From NCBI GenBank assembly GCA_947629285.1, contig CANRDA010000058.1, positions 1-5,597 of the forward strand: a DNA stretch of 5,597 bases, written 5' to 3'. Below, piece by piece: positions 1 through 5,561 of this stretch. Below the pieces are notes generated by a model. The model did not search any database, had not been told where the DNA came from, and saw only the letters and a list, made by a program, of their open reading frames with translations. Made by a program: the position numbers and the translations under genes. The stretch comes from an uncultured Bacilli bacterium. GTDB taxonomy: Bacteria; Bacillota_I; Bacilli_A; RF39; UBA660. Every line of letters starts with the position of its first letter. Position 1 is the first letter of the stretch.

Positions 1-111
1 ATTAAAAAAGATGCTTTAACCATTATTTTATATGGTCAAAACATCTATCTATTAATTTTTTCGTGTCCTAATCCTGCATATAATTCACTTGTTAAAAATA
101 CTAAAAGATAG
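1..111 (+). CDS. possible 3' end of an upstream gene (partial)
   Basis: Frame 1 is open from the first base to a TAG at 109-111, giving 36 codons that end in SCPNPAYNSLVKNTKR. I do not recognise the family. In such AT-rich DNA an open run of this length has roughly a one-in-twenty chance per frame, so it may be accidental. Isoleucine codons here are mostly ATT/ATC, unlike the ATA-rich genes downstream, which weakens the case. The segment also contains a strong hairpin (see the minus-strand terminator), and the -35 box of the murJ promoter lies in its last codons. If real, it is the tail of a same-strand gene ending 25 bases before murJ. Confidence 0.3.
   Translation: MKKDALTIILYGQNIYLLIFSCPNPAYNSLVKNTKR
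4..46 (-). terminator. hairpin with T-tract, reads as a minus-strand intrinsic terminator
   Basis: Positions 9-23 and 32-46 form a 15-pair stem around an 8-base loop. The two non-Watson-Crick pairs (14/41 and 18/37) are C-A and A-C on the plus strand but become G-U wobbles in a minus-strand RNA. The minus-strand stem is followed at once by five more U (complement of 4-8), the classic terminator form. In the plus direction the two mismatches and the delayed T-run (55-60) make a poorer terminator. No minus-strand gene is visible to its right, so the transcript it would end is unknown. Confidence 0.4.
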
Positions 112-117
112 TATAAT
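89..117 (+). promoter_or_regulatory. SigA-type promoter of murJ
   Basis: TTGTTA at 89-94 (4 of 6 to TTGACA), a 17-base spacer, then a perfect TATAAT at 112-117. Transcription would start near 124, leaving a leader of about 13 bases before the murJ ATG at 137. Confidence 0.7.
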
Positions 118-136
118 ACTAATATAGAGGTGACAC

Positions 137-1741
137 ATGAAGAAGAATACTTTAATGGAGGGTGCGATTATTGCAACTCTTGGAATAGTTATAGTAAAAG
201 TAATAGGTTTATTATATGTAATACCTTTTAATGCAATAATAGGTGAACAAGGTGGCGCACTTTATGGATATGCCTATAATATCTATATGTTATTTTTATC
301 AATATCCAGTGCAGGATTTCCTTTTGCAATCAGTAAATTAACTAGTGAATATAATGCTTTAGGTTATAAAAAAGCAGTTAAAGATACTTATAAATTGTCT
401 TTAAAAATAATATCAATTATATCAGTAGTTATATTTATTTTGTTATTCTTATTTGCTCCAAATATAGCCAAGTTAATAATAGGTAATGCAGAAGGTGGCA
501 ATTCTATATCAGATATAGCCTTTGTAATTAGAATGGTCTCACTTGCAATTTTAGTAGTGCCTTTTCTTAGCGTTACTAAAGGATTCTTACAGGGACATAA
601 GTATATCGCACCAACAAGTGTGAGTCAGATAATAGAACAAATAGTAAGAGTTATTGTAATACTTCTTGGAAGTTTCCTAGCCCTTAAAGTGTTCAATACA
701 GATTTAAAAACAGCAGTAGGTATAGCTGTAAGTGGTGCGTTCTTTGGTGGAATATTTGCTTATATCTACTTGAAAATAAAGATAAGAAAGTCTAAATTGC
801 TTCAAAAAGAGGATGTTAAAGATGAAAAAGTTATAACAAAAAAAGAGATAATAAAGAAAATATTTACATATTCAATACCATTTATAATAATAAGTTTAAT
901 ATATAATCTTTATATAAGTGTGGATATGGTTTTAGTATCTAGGACTATGAGTGATATACTAAAACTACCTATTAGTACAGTAGAATCAGTAGTTAGTATA
1001 TTTACAACTTGGGGAGTTAAATTAAATAATATATTACTTGCAATTATAACAGGTTTAACTACTAGTTTAATACCTAATATAGTTTCAAGTTTTACAAAAG
1101 GTAATATGAAAGATGTAGATAACAAGTTTAATAAATCATTACAGTATGTATTATTTATACTTGTTCCTTGTACACTTTTCCTATCATTCCTATCTGAGCC
1201 AGTTTGGACACTATTCTATGGTGAGAGTACATATGGTCCAATAGTTTATAAAGTATTTGTATTCTCAGCCCTATTTGGAGGCTTCTATTCGATAGTTGTA
1301 AACACTCTTCAAGGACTTAGTAAATATAAATTAGTAATAACGACTGTTTTAATAGGATTATTCTTAAATACAGTACTAGATGTACCTATGATGTTACTTG
1401 TAAATAAATTAGGTTATGAAGTAAGTTATGGTGCGGTACTAGCATCTTTAATAGGATATGGAATATCAGTTATAATATCTTTAGTAGTACTTCATAAAAA
1501 GTATAAGTTTAACTTCAAAGATACTAAAAAAAGATTGCCGGGTTATGTTATATCATGGCTTGCATTTGAGTTAGTTATAGTAGTATTAAAACTATTTGTA
1601 CCAACAAACTTAGATAATAGATTATTACAAATACCTATACTTGCTTTATTTGGAATACTAAGTTTTGGTATATATATAGCAATTAATTACTTTAATGGTA
1701 ATTTAGGCGCACTATTTAATATAAAGAAGAAAAAAGATTGA
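137..1741 (+). CDS. murJ: MurJ/YtgP/SpoVB-family lipid flippase
   Basis: A polytopic membrane protein of 534 residues in the MATE/MOP polysaccharide-exporter superfamily, expected to flip lipid II across the cytoplasmic membrane for peptidoglycan synthesis. The N-terminal segment with GLLYVIPFNAIIGEQGGALYG (about 24-44, quoted in part), YNIYMLFLSISSAG (47-60) and the FLQGHKYIAPTSVSQIIEQIVR block (150-171) follow the pattern I recall for Bacillus YtgP, the MurJ of that species (about 544 residues, nearly the same length). Hydrophobic helices run throughout, with a charged cytoplasmic loop around 214-241 and a lysine-rich C-terminus. The ATG has a GAGGTGA Shine-Dalgarno at 127-133 (GAGG ends 6 bases upstream). 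It has its own promoter and is separated by 183 bases from the next gene. SpoVB, the sporulation paralogue in the same family, is the main alternative; sequence alone does not fully separate them, but the N-terminus looks more YtgP-like. Confidence 0.9.
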   Translation: MKKNTLMEGAIIATLGIVIVKVIGLLYVIPFNAIIGEQGGALYGYAYNIYMLFLSISSAGFPFAISKLTSEYNALGYKKAVKDTYKLSLKIISIISVVIFILLFLFAPNIAKLIIGNAEGGNSISDIAFVIRMVSLAILVVPFLSVTKGFLQGHKYIAPTSVSQIIEQIVRVIVILLGSFLALKVFNTDLKTAVGIAVSGAFFGGIFAYIYLKIKIRKSKLLQKEDVKDEKVITKKEIIKKIFTYSIPFIIISLIYNLYISVDMVLVSRTMSDILKLPISTVESVVSIFTTWGVKLNNILLAIITGLTTSLIPNIVSSFTKGNMKDVDNKFNKSLQYVLFILVPCTLFLSFLSEPVWTLFYGESTYGPIVYKVFVFSALFGGFYSIVVNTLQGLSKYKLVITTVLIGLFLNTVLDVPMMLLVNKLGYEVSYGAVLASLIGYGISVIISLVVLHKKYKFNFKDTKKRLPGYVISWLAFELVIVVLKLFVPTNLDNRLLQIPILALFGILSFGIYIAINYFNGNLGALFNIKKKKD

Positions 1742-1776
1742 CATTGTTGAATAAATCAGTTATACCTATGTTGTTA

Positions 1777-1817
1777 TGTAACAGGAGGAAAGTATCAAAA
1801 ATATTCCTCCCATTACA
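1777..1817. repeat. imperfect inverted repeat in the murJ-rpiB spacer
   Basis: GGAGGAA (1784-1790) pairs with TTCCTCC (1804-1810), and outside it TGTAA (1777-1781) pairs with TTACA (1813-1817) across a 2x2 internal loop. Inside, TAT/ATA can extend the stem with a two-base bulge, leaving a five-base loop. No T-tract follows on either strand, so it is not a standard terminator. It overlaps a smaller TGTTA-TG-TAACA palindrome (1772-1783). The rest of the 1742-1924 spacer contains a 9-base direct repeat, ACATTGTTG (1741-1749 and 1829-1837), and no convincing gene. Function is unknown: operator, RNA processing or stability element, or the remnant of a rearrangement. Confidence 0.5.
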
Positions 1818-1877
1818 AAAGGTGTTGCACATTGTTGCTTACACACGATGTAGTAATAAAAACAATCTTAAATTATA

Positions 1878-1905
1878 TTGTAGAGTTAGAGGAAACTATT
1901 AAAAT
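1878..1905 (+). promoter_or_regulatory. weak candidate promoter of rpiB
   Basis: TTGTAG (1878-1883, 3 of 6), a 16-base spacer, then TAAAAT (1900-1905, 5 of 6). Predicted start near 1912, just before the GGGAGG at 1913-1918. The match is weak, but the position relative to the start codon (about 13 bases) is like that of the murJ promoter. Confidence 0.25.
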
Positions 1906-1924
1906 TTAGTATGGGAGGTAAAAA

Positions 1925-2368
1925 ATGAAAATAGGAATAGCTAGTGACCACAGGGGATATGATATGAAACAAAAATTGACAGAATATTTAAGGAGTAAAG
2001 CATATAATGTAATTGATTATGGTACTAATTCTAAAGAAAGAGTAGATTATACCAAATATGGATTTTTATTAGGTGAGAAAGTTGCAAGTAAAGAAGTAGA
2101 TTATGGTATTGCAATATGTGGTAGTGCGATTGGGATATCTATTGCTTGTAATAAAGTTAAAGGTGTTAGATGTGGTAAGATAAATACTAAAGAAGAAGCA
2201 ATACACGGTAAAGAAAAAGATTTTGTAAATATTATTGCTATTTCAGGAGAAGCACCCCTAGAAGATAATAAAGATATAGTTGACGCATTTTTAACTACTA
2301 AAGAAAACTTAACTGACCCAGCCTATAAAAAGAGAATTGATGATATAATGGAATACGAAAATGATTAA
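1925..2368 (+). CDS. rpiB: RpiB/LacA/LacB-family sugar-phosphate isomerase, divergent active site
   Basis: A 147-residue cytoplasmic protein with the RpiB fold (ribose-5-phosphate isomerase B is about 149 residues). The family would interconvert ribose-5-phosphate and ribulose-5-phosphate in the pentose phosphate pathway; LacAB members act on galactose-6-phosphate. Visible signatures are ASDHRGYD at 6-13 (canonical SDHaG), DYGTNS at 31-36, VDYTKYG at 40-46 and ICGSAIGISIACNKVKGVR at 64-82, with the catalytic cysteine at C65. Departures: canonical CGTGIG is CGSAIG; the HN(D/N)AN motif that supplies the ring-opening His is replaced by KDFVN (98-102); and the C-terminal GGRH phosphate-binding motif is absent, although R137 remains. 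The KEKDFVN stretch is somewhat LacB-like (which also lacks that His). The fold assignment is firm, but the substrate is uncertain. The start has GGGAGG at 1913-1918. It overlaps the next gene by 8 bases, implying translational coupling. Confidence 0.85.
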   Translation: MKIGIASDHRGYDMKQKLTEYLRSKAYNVIDYGTNSKERVDYTKYGFLLGEKVASKEVDYGIAICGSAIGISIACNKVKGVRCGKINTKEEAIHGKEKDFVNIIAISGEAPLEDNKDIVDAFLTTKENLTDPAYKKRIDDIMEYEND

Positions 2369-2558
2369 AGCACTAATTTATATAATAACTCTCATTTTAA
2401 CTATATGGGCACTTGACGGAGTAGACTTAAATAAGTTTTTTAAACAGTCAAGAATATATCAAGCACGTATAATCTATCTATTTATAGCAATATCGCTATC
2501 TTATTTAGTAACTAATTTCTTATATGATTTTTGTATGAACTTTCAAATAGTAAAGTAG
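2361..2558 (+). CDS. ywzB: DUF1146/YwzB-family small membrane protein
   Basis: A 65-residue protein with two hydrophobic helices (about 3-19 and 38-55) around a basic linker with FFKQSRIYQARIIYLF (26-41). This linker, the preceding W16-A-L and the closing NFLYDF (52-57) match the pattern of Bacillus YwzB, a conserved integral membrane protein of unknown function usually found next to the atp operon or murA in Bacilli. The ATG lies inside the last codons of rpiB (8-base overlap), and no strong Shine-Dalgarno is visible, so it is probably translated by coupling to rpiB. It ends 25 bases before spoIID. No biochemical role can be assigned from sequence. Confidence 0.8.
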   Translation: MIKALIYIITLILTIWALDGVDLNKFFKQSRIYQARIIYLFIAISLSYLVTNFLYDFCMNFQIVK

Positions 2559-2569
2559 TATGTTTTTTT

Positions 2570-2575
2570 AAGGAG
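2570..2575 (+). promoter_or_regulatory. ribosome binding site that fixes the TTG start of spoIID
   Basis: AAGGAG at 2570-2575 lies 8 bases before TTG at 2584. The first in-frame ATG encodes M66 inside the catalytic GEMP motif, far too late, so a TTG start with this strong site is the sensible choice. It also gives a proper N-terminal membrane anchor. Confidence 0.75.
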
Positions 2576-2583
2576 ATGGTATC

Positions 2584-3498
2584 TTGGTAAAAAAAATACT
2601 ACTTTTTTCGTTGTTAATTATCATAATCCCTTTTATAGTGGTTACGATATTTATTAGAGATGATGAGATAACTTTTAACTTTTCTAGCAACAGTTTAGTT
2701 AGAGTATATAGAGAAGATACTAAAGTTATAGATGAAGTTCCTATCGAAGATTATGTAGTTGGAGTTCTTGCAGGAGAAATGCCTGTTGAATTTAGTTTAG
2801 AGGCTTTAAAAGCACAAGCAGTTGCGGCAAGGTCATATGTTATGATACAAATGGAAAGGAATATAAAAAAAGATTACGATGTTGTAGATACAGTCACTAA
2901 TCAAGTTTATTTAGATAAGGAACACTTGCAGTCTGTATGGAAGGAATCTTATACAGATAACATAAACAAAATAAAAAAAGCAGTATTAGAAACTAAAGGA
3001 GAATACATATCTTATAATGGTAAAGTAGCAGAAGCACTTTTCTTTTCAACCTCACCCGGAGTAACTGAAAATAGCGAAGATGTCTTTCAAAGTAAAGTTG
3101 AATACTTAAGAAGCGTAGAAAGTCCTTGGGATGAAATATCTCCTGCATACACTACAAACAAAACATACACACTTGAAGAATTTTATAGACTATTAAATTT
3201 AACTTATAGTGATAATTTAAATATATCTGTTACATCAAAAACATCTACTGGTAGAGTAAAAAAAATAAAAATAAATGAAAAAGAATTTACTGGTGGTGAG
3301 GTAATGAGTTTACTATCACTTAAGTCAACTTTTTTTGAAATAATAAAAGAAGACAGTAAAATAATAATAAAAAATAAAGGATATGGACACGGTGTTGGAA
3401 TGAGTCAGTATGGGGCTGAAGGAATGTCTCAGGCAGGATATACCTATCAAGATATTTTAAAACATTACTATACTGGTATTGAAATAAAAAAATTTTAA
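2584..3498 (+). CDS. spoIID: stage II sporulation protein D (lytic transglycosylase)
   Basis: SpoIID is a mother-cell membrane-anchored lytic transglycosylase that, with SpoIIM and SpoIIP, drives peptidoglycan remodelling during engulfment of the forespore. This protein has 304 residues (Bacillus about 343). A single N-terminal membrane helix covers about 4-24. The SpoIID domain follows: VPIEDYVVGVLAGEMP (52-67), with E65 of GEMP aligning with the catalytic glutamate; EALKAQAVAARSYV (73-86); the FFSTSPGVTENSEDVF block (153-168); SVESPWDE (177-184); and GYGHGVGMSQYGAEGM (266-281). All hallmark segments are present, so it is probably active. It starts at TTG. No clear SigE promoter was found just upstream, so it may be transcribed from within or upstream of rpiB-ywzB. 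SpoIIM and SpoIIP are not in the window. Confidence 0.95.
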   Translation: MVKKILLFSLLIIIIPFIVVTIFIRDDEITFNFSSNSLVRVYREDTKVIDEVPIEDYVVGVLAGEMPVEFSLEALKAQAVAARSYVMIQMERNIKKDYDVVDTVTNQVYLDKEHLQSVWKESYTDNINKIKKAVLETKGEYISYNGKVAEALFFSTSPGVTENSEDVFQSKVEYLRSVESPWDEISPAYTTNKTYTLEEFYRLLNLTYSDNLNISVTSKTSTGRVKKIKINEKEFTGGEVMSLLSLKSTFFEIIKEDSKIIIKNKGYGHGVGMSQYGAEGMSQAGYTYQDILKHYYTGIEIKKF

Positions 3499-3504
3499 AA
3501 AATA

Positions 3505-3534
3505 GTATAAAATTTAACAATTTTGTTCACACTT
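3505..3534 (+). promoter_or_regulatory. candidate SigF-type promoter of spoIIQ
   Basis: GTATA at 3505-3509 fits the SigF -35 consensus GYATA. After 15 bases, GTTCACACTT at 3525-3534 matches 5 of the 7 fixed positions of the -10 consensus GGnnAnAHTR. In Bacillus, spoIIQ is transcribed by forespore SigF, so the placement makes sense. The caveat is that the predicted start (about 3540-3541) falls at the edge of the Shine-Dalgarno, leaving a very short leader. Confidence 0.4.
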
Positions 3535-3540
3535 AAAAAT

Positions 3541-3547
3541 GAGGTGA
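3541..3547 (+). promoter_or_regulatory. ribosome binding site that selects the spoIIQ ATG
   Basis: GAGGTGA at 3541-3547 is spaced correctly for the ATG at 3553 (GAGG ends 8 bases before it). A TTG at 3523 in the same frame would add ten residues, but it lies upstream of this site and has none of its own, so it is not used as the start here. Confidence 0.8.
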
Positions 3548-3552
3548 ATAAA

Positions 3553-4179
3553 ATGAAAAGACAGTTAAAAAAGTCAGTTGTATACGCACTATATGGAATA
3601 TCATTTATGTTACTAGTTGGAGGGGTTGTTTTACTTGGAATAATTACTAGGAAAAGTGGAAGTGAAAAATATTCTTATGTATCAAAAGGAATACTTGATT
3701 ATGAAAGCAAAGTACCAGTGGTAAGTGTTGCTGATAAAATAATTAGACCATATACTGATACAGAAGTTAATATCGTAAAAAGTTTCTATGATTATCAATC
3801 AGAAGCAAAAGAGCAGGAAAATTCTTTAATTTATTACGAAGGGACATATATACAAAGTAGTGGTGTTTCATATTCTAAAGAAAATGCTTTTGATGTAGTT
3901 GCAATTTTAGATGGTAAGGTAGTGGAAGTAAAAGTGGATGAAACTTTAGGTAATGTTATAACTATAGAACACGAAAATGGAATAACTAGTGTATATCAAA
4001 GTATTAGCGATATAACTGTAAAACAAAATGATGAAGTTACAAGTGGACAGATAATTGCTAAAAGTGCGACATCTAATATATCAACTGAATTAGGCAATCA
4101 TTTATATTTTGAATTAATAGTAAATGGACTATGTGTTAATCCAGAAAATTATTATGATAAATCAGTTAATGAATTATAG
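3553..4179 (+). CDS. spoIIQ: SpoIIQ-type LytM-domain protein (degenerate M23)
   Basis: SpoIIQ is the forespore membrane protein that binds mother-cell SpoIIIAH across the intermembrane space, forming the engulfment ratchet and feeding channel. This 208-residue protein has a short basic N-terminus, one membrane helix (about 11-31), a linker, and a LytM/M23 domain from about 108 to 200. Domain signs are FDVVAILDGKVVEV (113-126), GNVITIEHENGITSVYQS (133-150), the V-G-I turn around 162-168, and GNHLYFELIVNG...VNPENYY (181-201). The zinc site looks dead: no histidine stands at the HxxxD position (around 104-114, SYSKENAFD), and the final HxH is H183-L-Y185. Bacillus SpoIIQ is also an inactive member. 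The size, the membrane anchor and the position between spoIID and spoIIID support SpoIIQ over a generic M23 peptidase. Its partner gene spoIIIAH is outside the window. Confidence 0.9.
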   Translation: MKRQLKKSVVYALYGISFMLLVGGVVLLGIITRKSGSEKYSYVSKGILDYESKVPVVSVADKIIRPYTDTEVNIVKSFYDYQSEAKEQENSLIYYEGTYIQSSGVSYSKENAFDVVAILDGKVVEVKVDETLGNVITIEHENGITSVYQSISDITVKQNDEVTSGQIIAKSATSNISTELGNHLYFELIVNGLCVNPENYYDKSVNEL

Positions 4180-4199
4180 GGAGTTCAAAATCCCTTTTT
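4178..4199 (+). terminator. short intrinsic terminator after spoIIQ
   Basis: AGGGA (4178-4182) pairs with TCCCT (4191-4195) around an 8-base loop, followed by TTTT (4196-4199). The stem begins inside the spoIIQ TAG stop codon. It is only five pairs, but G-C rich for this genome and placed where a terminator is expected between spoIIQ and spoIIID. Confidence 0.6.
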
Positions 4200-4201
4200 A
4201 T

Positions 4202-4230
4202 GTATAAACGCTAAAGAAAACTTATATAAT
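4202..4230 (+). promoter_or_regulatory. candidate SigE-type promoter of spoIIID
   Basis: GTATAAA (4202-4208) resembles the SigE -35 (KMATATT, 4 of 7). After 14 bases, TATATAAT (4223-4230) matches 6 of 8 of the -10 CATACAMT. In Bacillus, spoIIID is transcribed by mother-cell SigE. The -10 also contains TATAAT (4225-4230), so SigA use cannot be excluded, though no SigA -35 is visible. The predicted start lies at the edge of the Shine-Dalgarno. Confidence 0.35.
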
Positions 4231-4248
4231 TTACTAAAGGGGTGTTTA

Positions 4249-4500
4249 ATGAATTCATTAATTACAAAAAGGGTTATAGATGAAGCAAATTATATGATTG
4301 AAACGAAAAAAACAATTAGAGAAATTTCAAAAGTATTTAATGTTTCTAAAAGTACTGTACATAAGGATTTACACGAACGCTTATTAGATATTAATATGGA
4401 ACTTTATAATAAAATAGATAGTATTTTGAAATATCACATAGATGTTAGACATATAAGAGGTGGACAGTCTACTAAAAAAAAGTATGAAAAGTTGGTATAA
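4249..4500 (+). CDS. spoIIID: sporulation transcription factor SpoIIID
   Basis: An 83-residue DNA-binding protein. SpoIIID acts in the mother cell after SigE activation, activating and repressing many SigE genes and helping the move to SigK. The helix-turn-helix covers about 22-45 (TIREISKVFNVSKSTVHKDL within it), nearly identical to the family signature VSKSTVHKDL. The C-terminal basic extension RHIRGGQSTKKKYEKL (67-82) is the second DNA-contacting element of the family. The length matches (Bacillus about 93; the tail is a little shorter here). The ATG has AAAGGGGTG at 4236-4244. It is set off from spoIIQ by a terminator and from mbl by 54 bases containing a promoter, so it may be transcribed on its own. 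Confidence 0.97.
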   Translation: MNSLITKRVIDEANYMIETKKTIREISKVFNVSKSTVHKDLHERLLDINMELYNKIDSILKYHIDVRHIRGGQSTKKKYEKLV

Positions 4501-4522
4501 GTAATTATTTTATGATAAATTA

Positions 4523-4531
4523 TGGTATAAT
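4523..4531 (+). promoter_or_regulatory. extended -10 promoter of mbl
   Basis: TGGTATAAT at 4523-4531 combines a TGn extension with a perfect TATAAT (4526-4531). No recognisable -35 lies 16-18 bases upstream, as is allowed for extended -10 promoters. Predicted start near 4538, about 17 bases before the GTG start codon. It would allow mbl to be expressed in vegetative cells independently of spoIIID. Confidence 0.55.
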
Positions 4532-4554
4532 ATAAATGGATAGAGGGTGATAAT

Positions 4555-5547
4555 GTGTTTGCTAAGGATATAGGTATAGATTTAGGTACTGCTAATGTAT
4601 TAATATATGTAAAAGGAGAAGGAATTGTTTTAAATGAACCGAGCATAGTTGCGATTGATTCTGAGACTAAAAAAATTCTTGCAGTAGGAAAACAGGCAAG
4701 AGAAATGCTAGGTAGAACTCCTGGAACAGTACAAGCGATAAGACCACTTAAAGATGGTGTTATTGCAGACTTTGAAGTAACAGAGATGATGCTTAATAGT
4801 TTTATAAGAAAAATAAATGGTAAAAGTTTTTTATCTAGGCCTAGAATACTTATTTGTTGCCCATCTAATATTACTCAAGTTGAAAAGAATGCTATAAAAG
4901 AGGCTGCAGAAAGAACTGGTGCAAGAAAGGTATACTTAGAACAAGAGCCTAAAGTTGCTGCAATTGGAGCTGGGCTTGATATATCTAAGCCAAGTGGTAA
5001 TATGGTTATAGATATTGGTGGAGGAACTACTGATATTGCAATACTTTCACTAGGCGATATAGTAACTAGTCAGTCTATTAAAGTAGCAGGAAATACTTTT
5101 GATAACGATATAATTAAATATATAAAAGATAAATATAAACTTTTAATTGGTGATAGAACTGCTGAGGATATAAAACTAGAAATAGGCTCAGTATATCCAG
5201 AGGGTAGAAACGATAAGATGGAAGTAAAGGGTAGAGACTTAGTTACAGGACTTCCACATACAATCACACTTTGTAGTGAAGAAGTAGAAGAAGCACTTAG
5301 AGAAAGTATTTATACTATAATACATTCAACAAAAAATGTTTTAGAGCAAACCCCACCAGAATTATCAGCAGATATTATTGATAAAGGAATAATTATAACA
5401 GGTGGAGGAGCTTTAATACACGGATTTGATAATTTACTTGCCCATGAGTTAAAAGTACCTGTATTTGTAGCAGAAAGTCCACTTACTTGTGTTGTAGAAG
5501 GTACTGGAATACTTTTAGATAATATACATTTACTAGAAAATAAGTGA
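4555..5547 (+). CDS. mbl: MreB-family cell-shape protein, Mbl type
   Basis: A 330-residue bacterial actin that polymerises on the inner membrane face and guides the elongation machinery building the lateral cell wall. The N-terminus MFAKDIGIDLGTANVLIYVK (1-20) holds the phosphate-1 loop. RTPG lies at 54-57, IRPLKDGVIADFEVTE at 62-77, EPKVAAIGAG at 131-140 (E131 aligns with the catalytic Glu), phosphate-2 DIGGGTTD at 153-160, ERTAEDIK-like DRTAEDIK at 200-207, GRDLVTGLP at 226-234 and the adenosine motif ITGGGALIHG at 281-290. The start and overall match are closest to Bacillus Mbl (333 residues), and position directly after spoIIID is also that of mbl. The GTG start is supported by GAGGGTGA at 4543-4550. 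Whether other MreB paralogues exist cannot be told from this window. Confidence 0.96.
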   Translation: MFAKDIGIDLGTANVLIYVKGEGIVLNEPSIVAIDSETKKILAVGKQAREMLGRTPGTVQAIRPLKDGVIADFEVTEMMLNSFIRKINGKSFLSRPRILICCPSNITQVEKNAIKEAAERTGARKVYLEQEPKVAAIGAGLDISKPSGNMVIDIGGGTTDIAILSLGDIVTSQSIKVAGNTFDNDIIKYIKDKYKLLIGDRTAEDIKLEIGSVYPEGRNDKMEVKGRDLVTGLPHTITLCSEEVEEALRESIYTIIHSTKNVLEQTPPELSADIIDKGIIITGGGALIHGFDNLLAHELKVPVFVAESPLTCVVEGTGILLDNIHLLENK

Positions 5548-5561
5548 AAACTTATTTTTTT
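5537..5561 (+). terminator. intrinsic terminator at the end of mbl
   Basis: AAAATAAGT (5537-5545) pairs with ACTTATTTT (5550-5558) around a GAAA tetraloop (5546-5549), with the T-run continuing to 5561. The TGA stop codon of mbl (5545-5547) sits at the top of the stem and in the loop, so the last codons form the 5' arm. The remaining bases to 5597 are very AT-rich with several TATAAT-like strings but no gene. Confidence 0.75.

Noticed and set aside
910..1125. Minus-strand open frame inside murJ
   Set aside because: Shadow of a strongly supported gene; no ribosome binding site or recognisable protein. The minus-strand frames at 3320-3520, 4434-4646 and 5070-5267 were dismissed for the same reason.
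1777..1817. murJ terminator
   Set aside because: The hairpin is not followed by a T-tract on either strand.
1744..1902. Short plus-strand frame (TTG at 1744/1747 or ATG at 1768, ending TAA 1900-1902)
   Set aside because: No good ribosome binding site, unusual codons (AGG, CGA, CTC), a Cys/Arg-rich sequence unlike any family I know, and it spans the inverted repeat.
2445..2473. Possible SigE promoter for spoIID (TATAAT-like CGTATAAT at 2466-2473)
   Set aside because: The -10 is a fair match, but no -35 of the SigE or SigA type lies at the right distance.
3523..3552. TTG start at 3523 adding ten residues to spoIIQ
   Set aside because: It has no Shine-Dalgarno, and the GAGGTGA at 3541-3547 points to the ATG at 3553.
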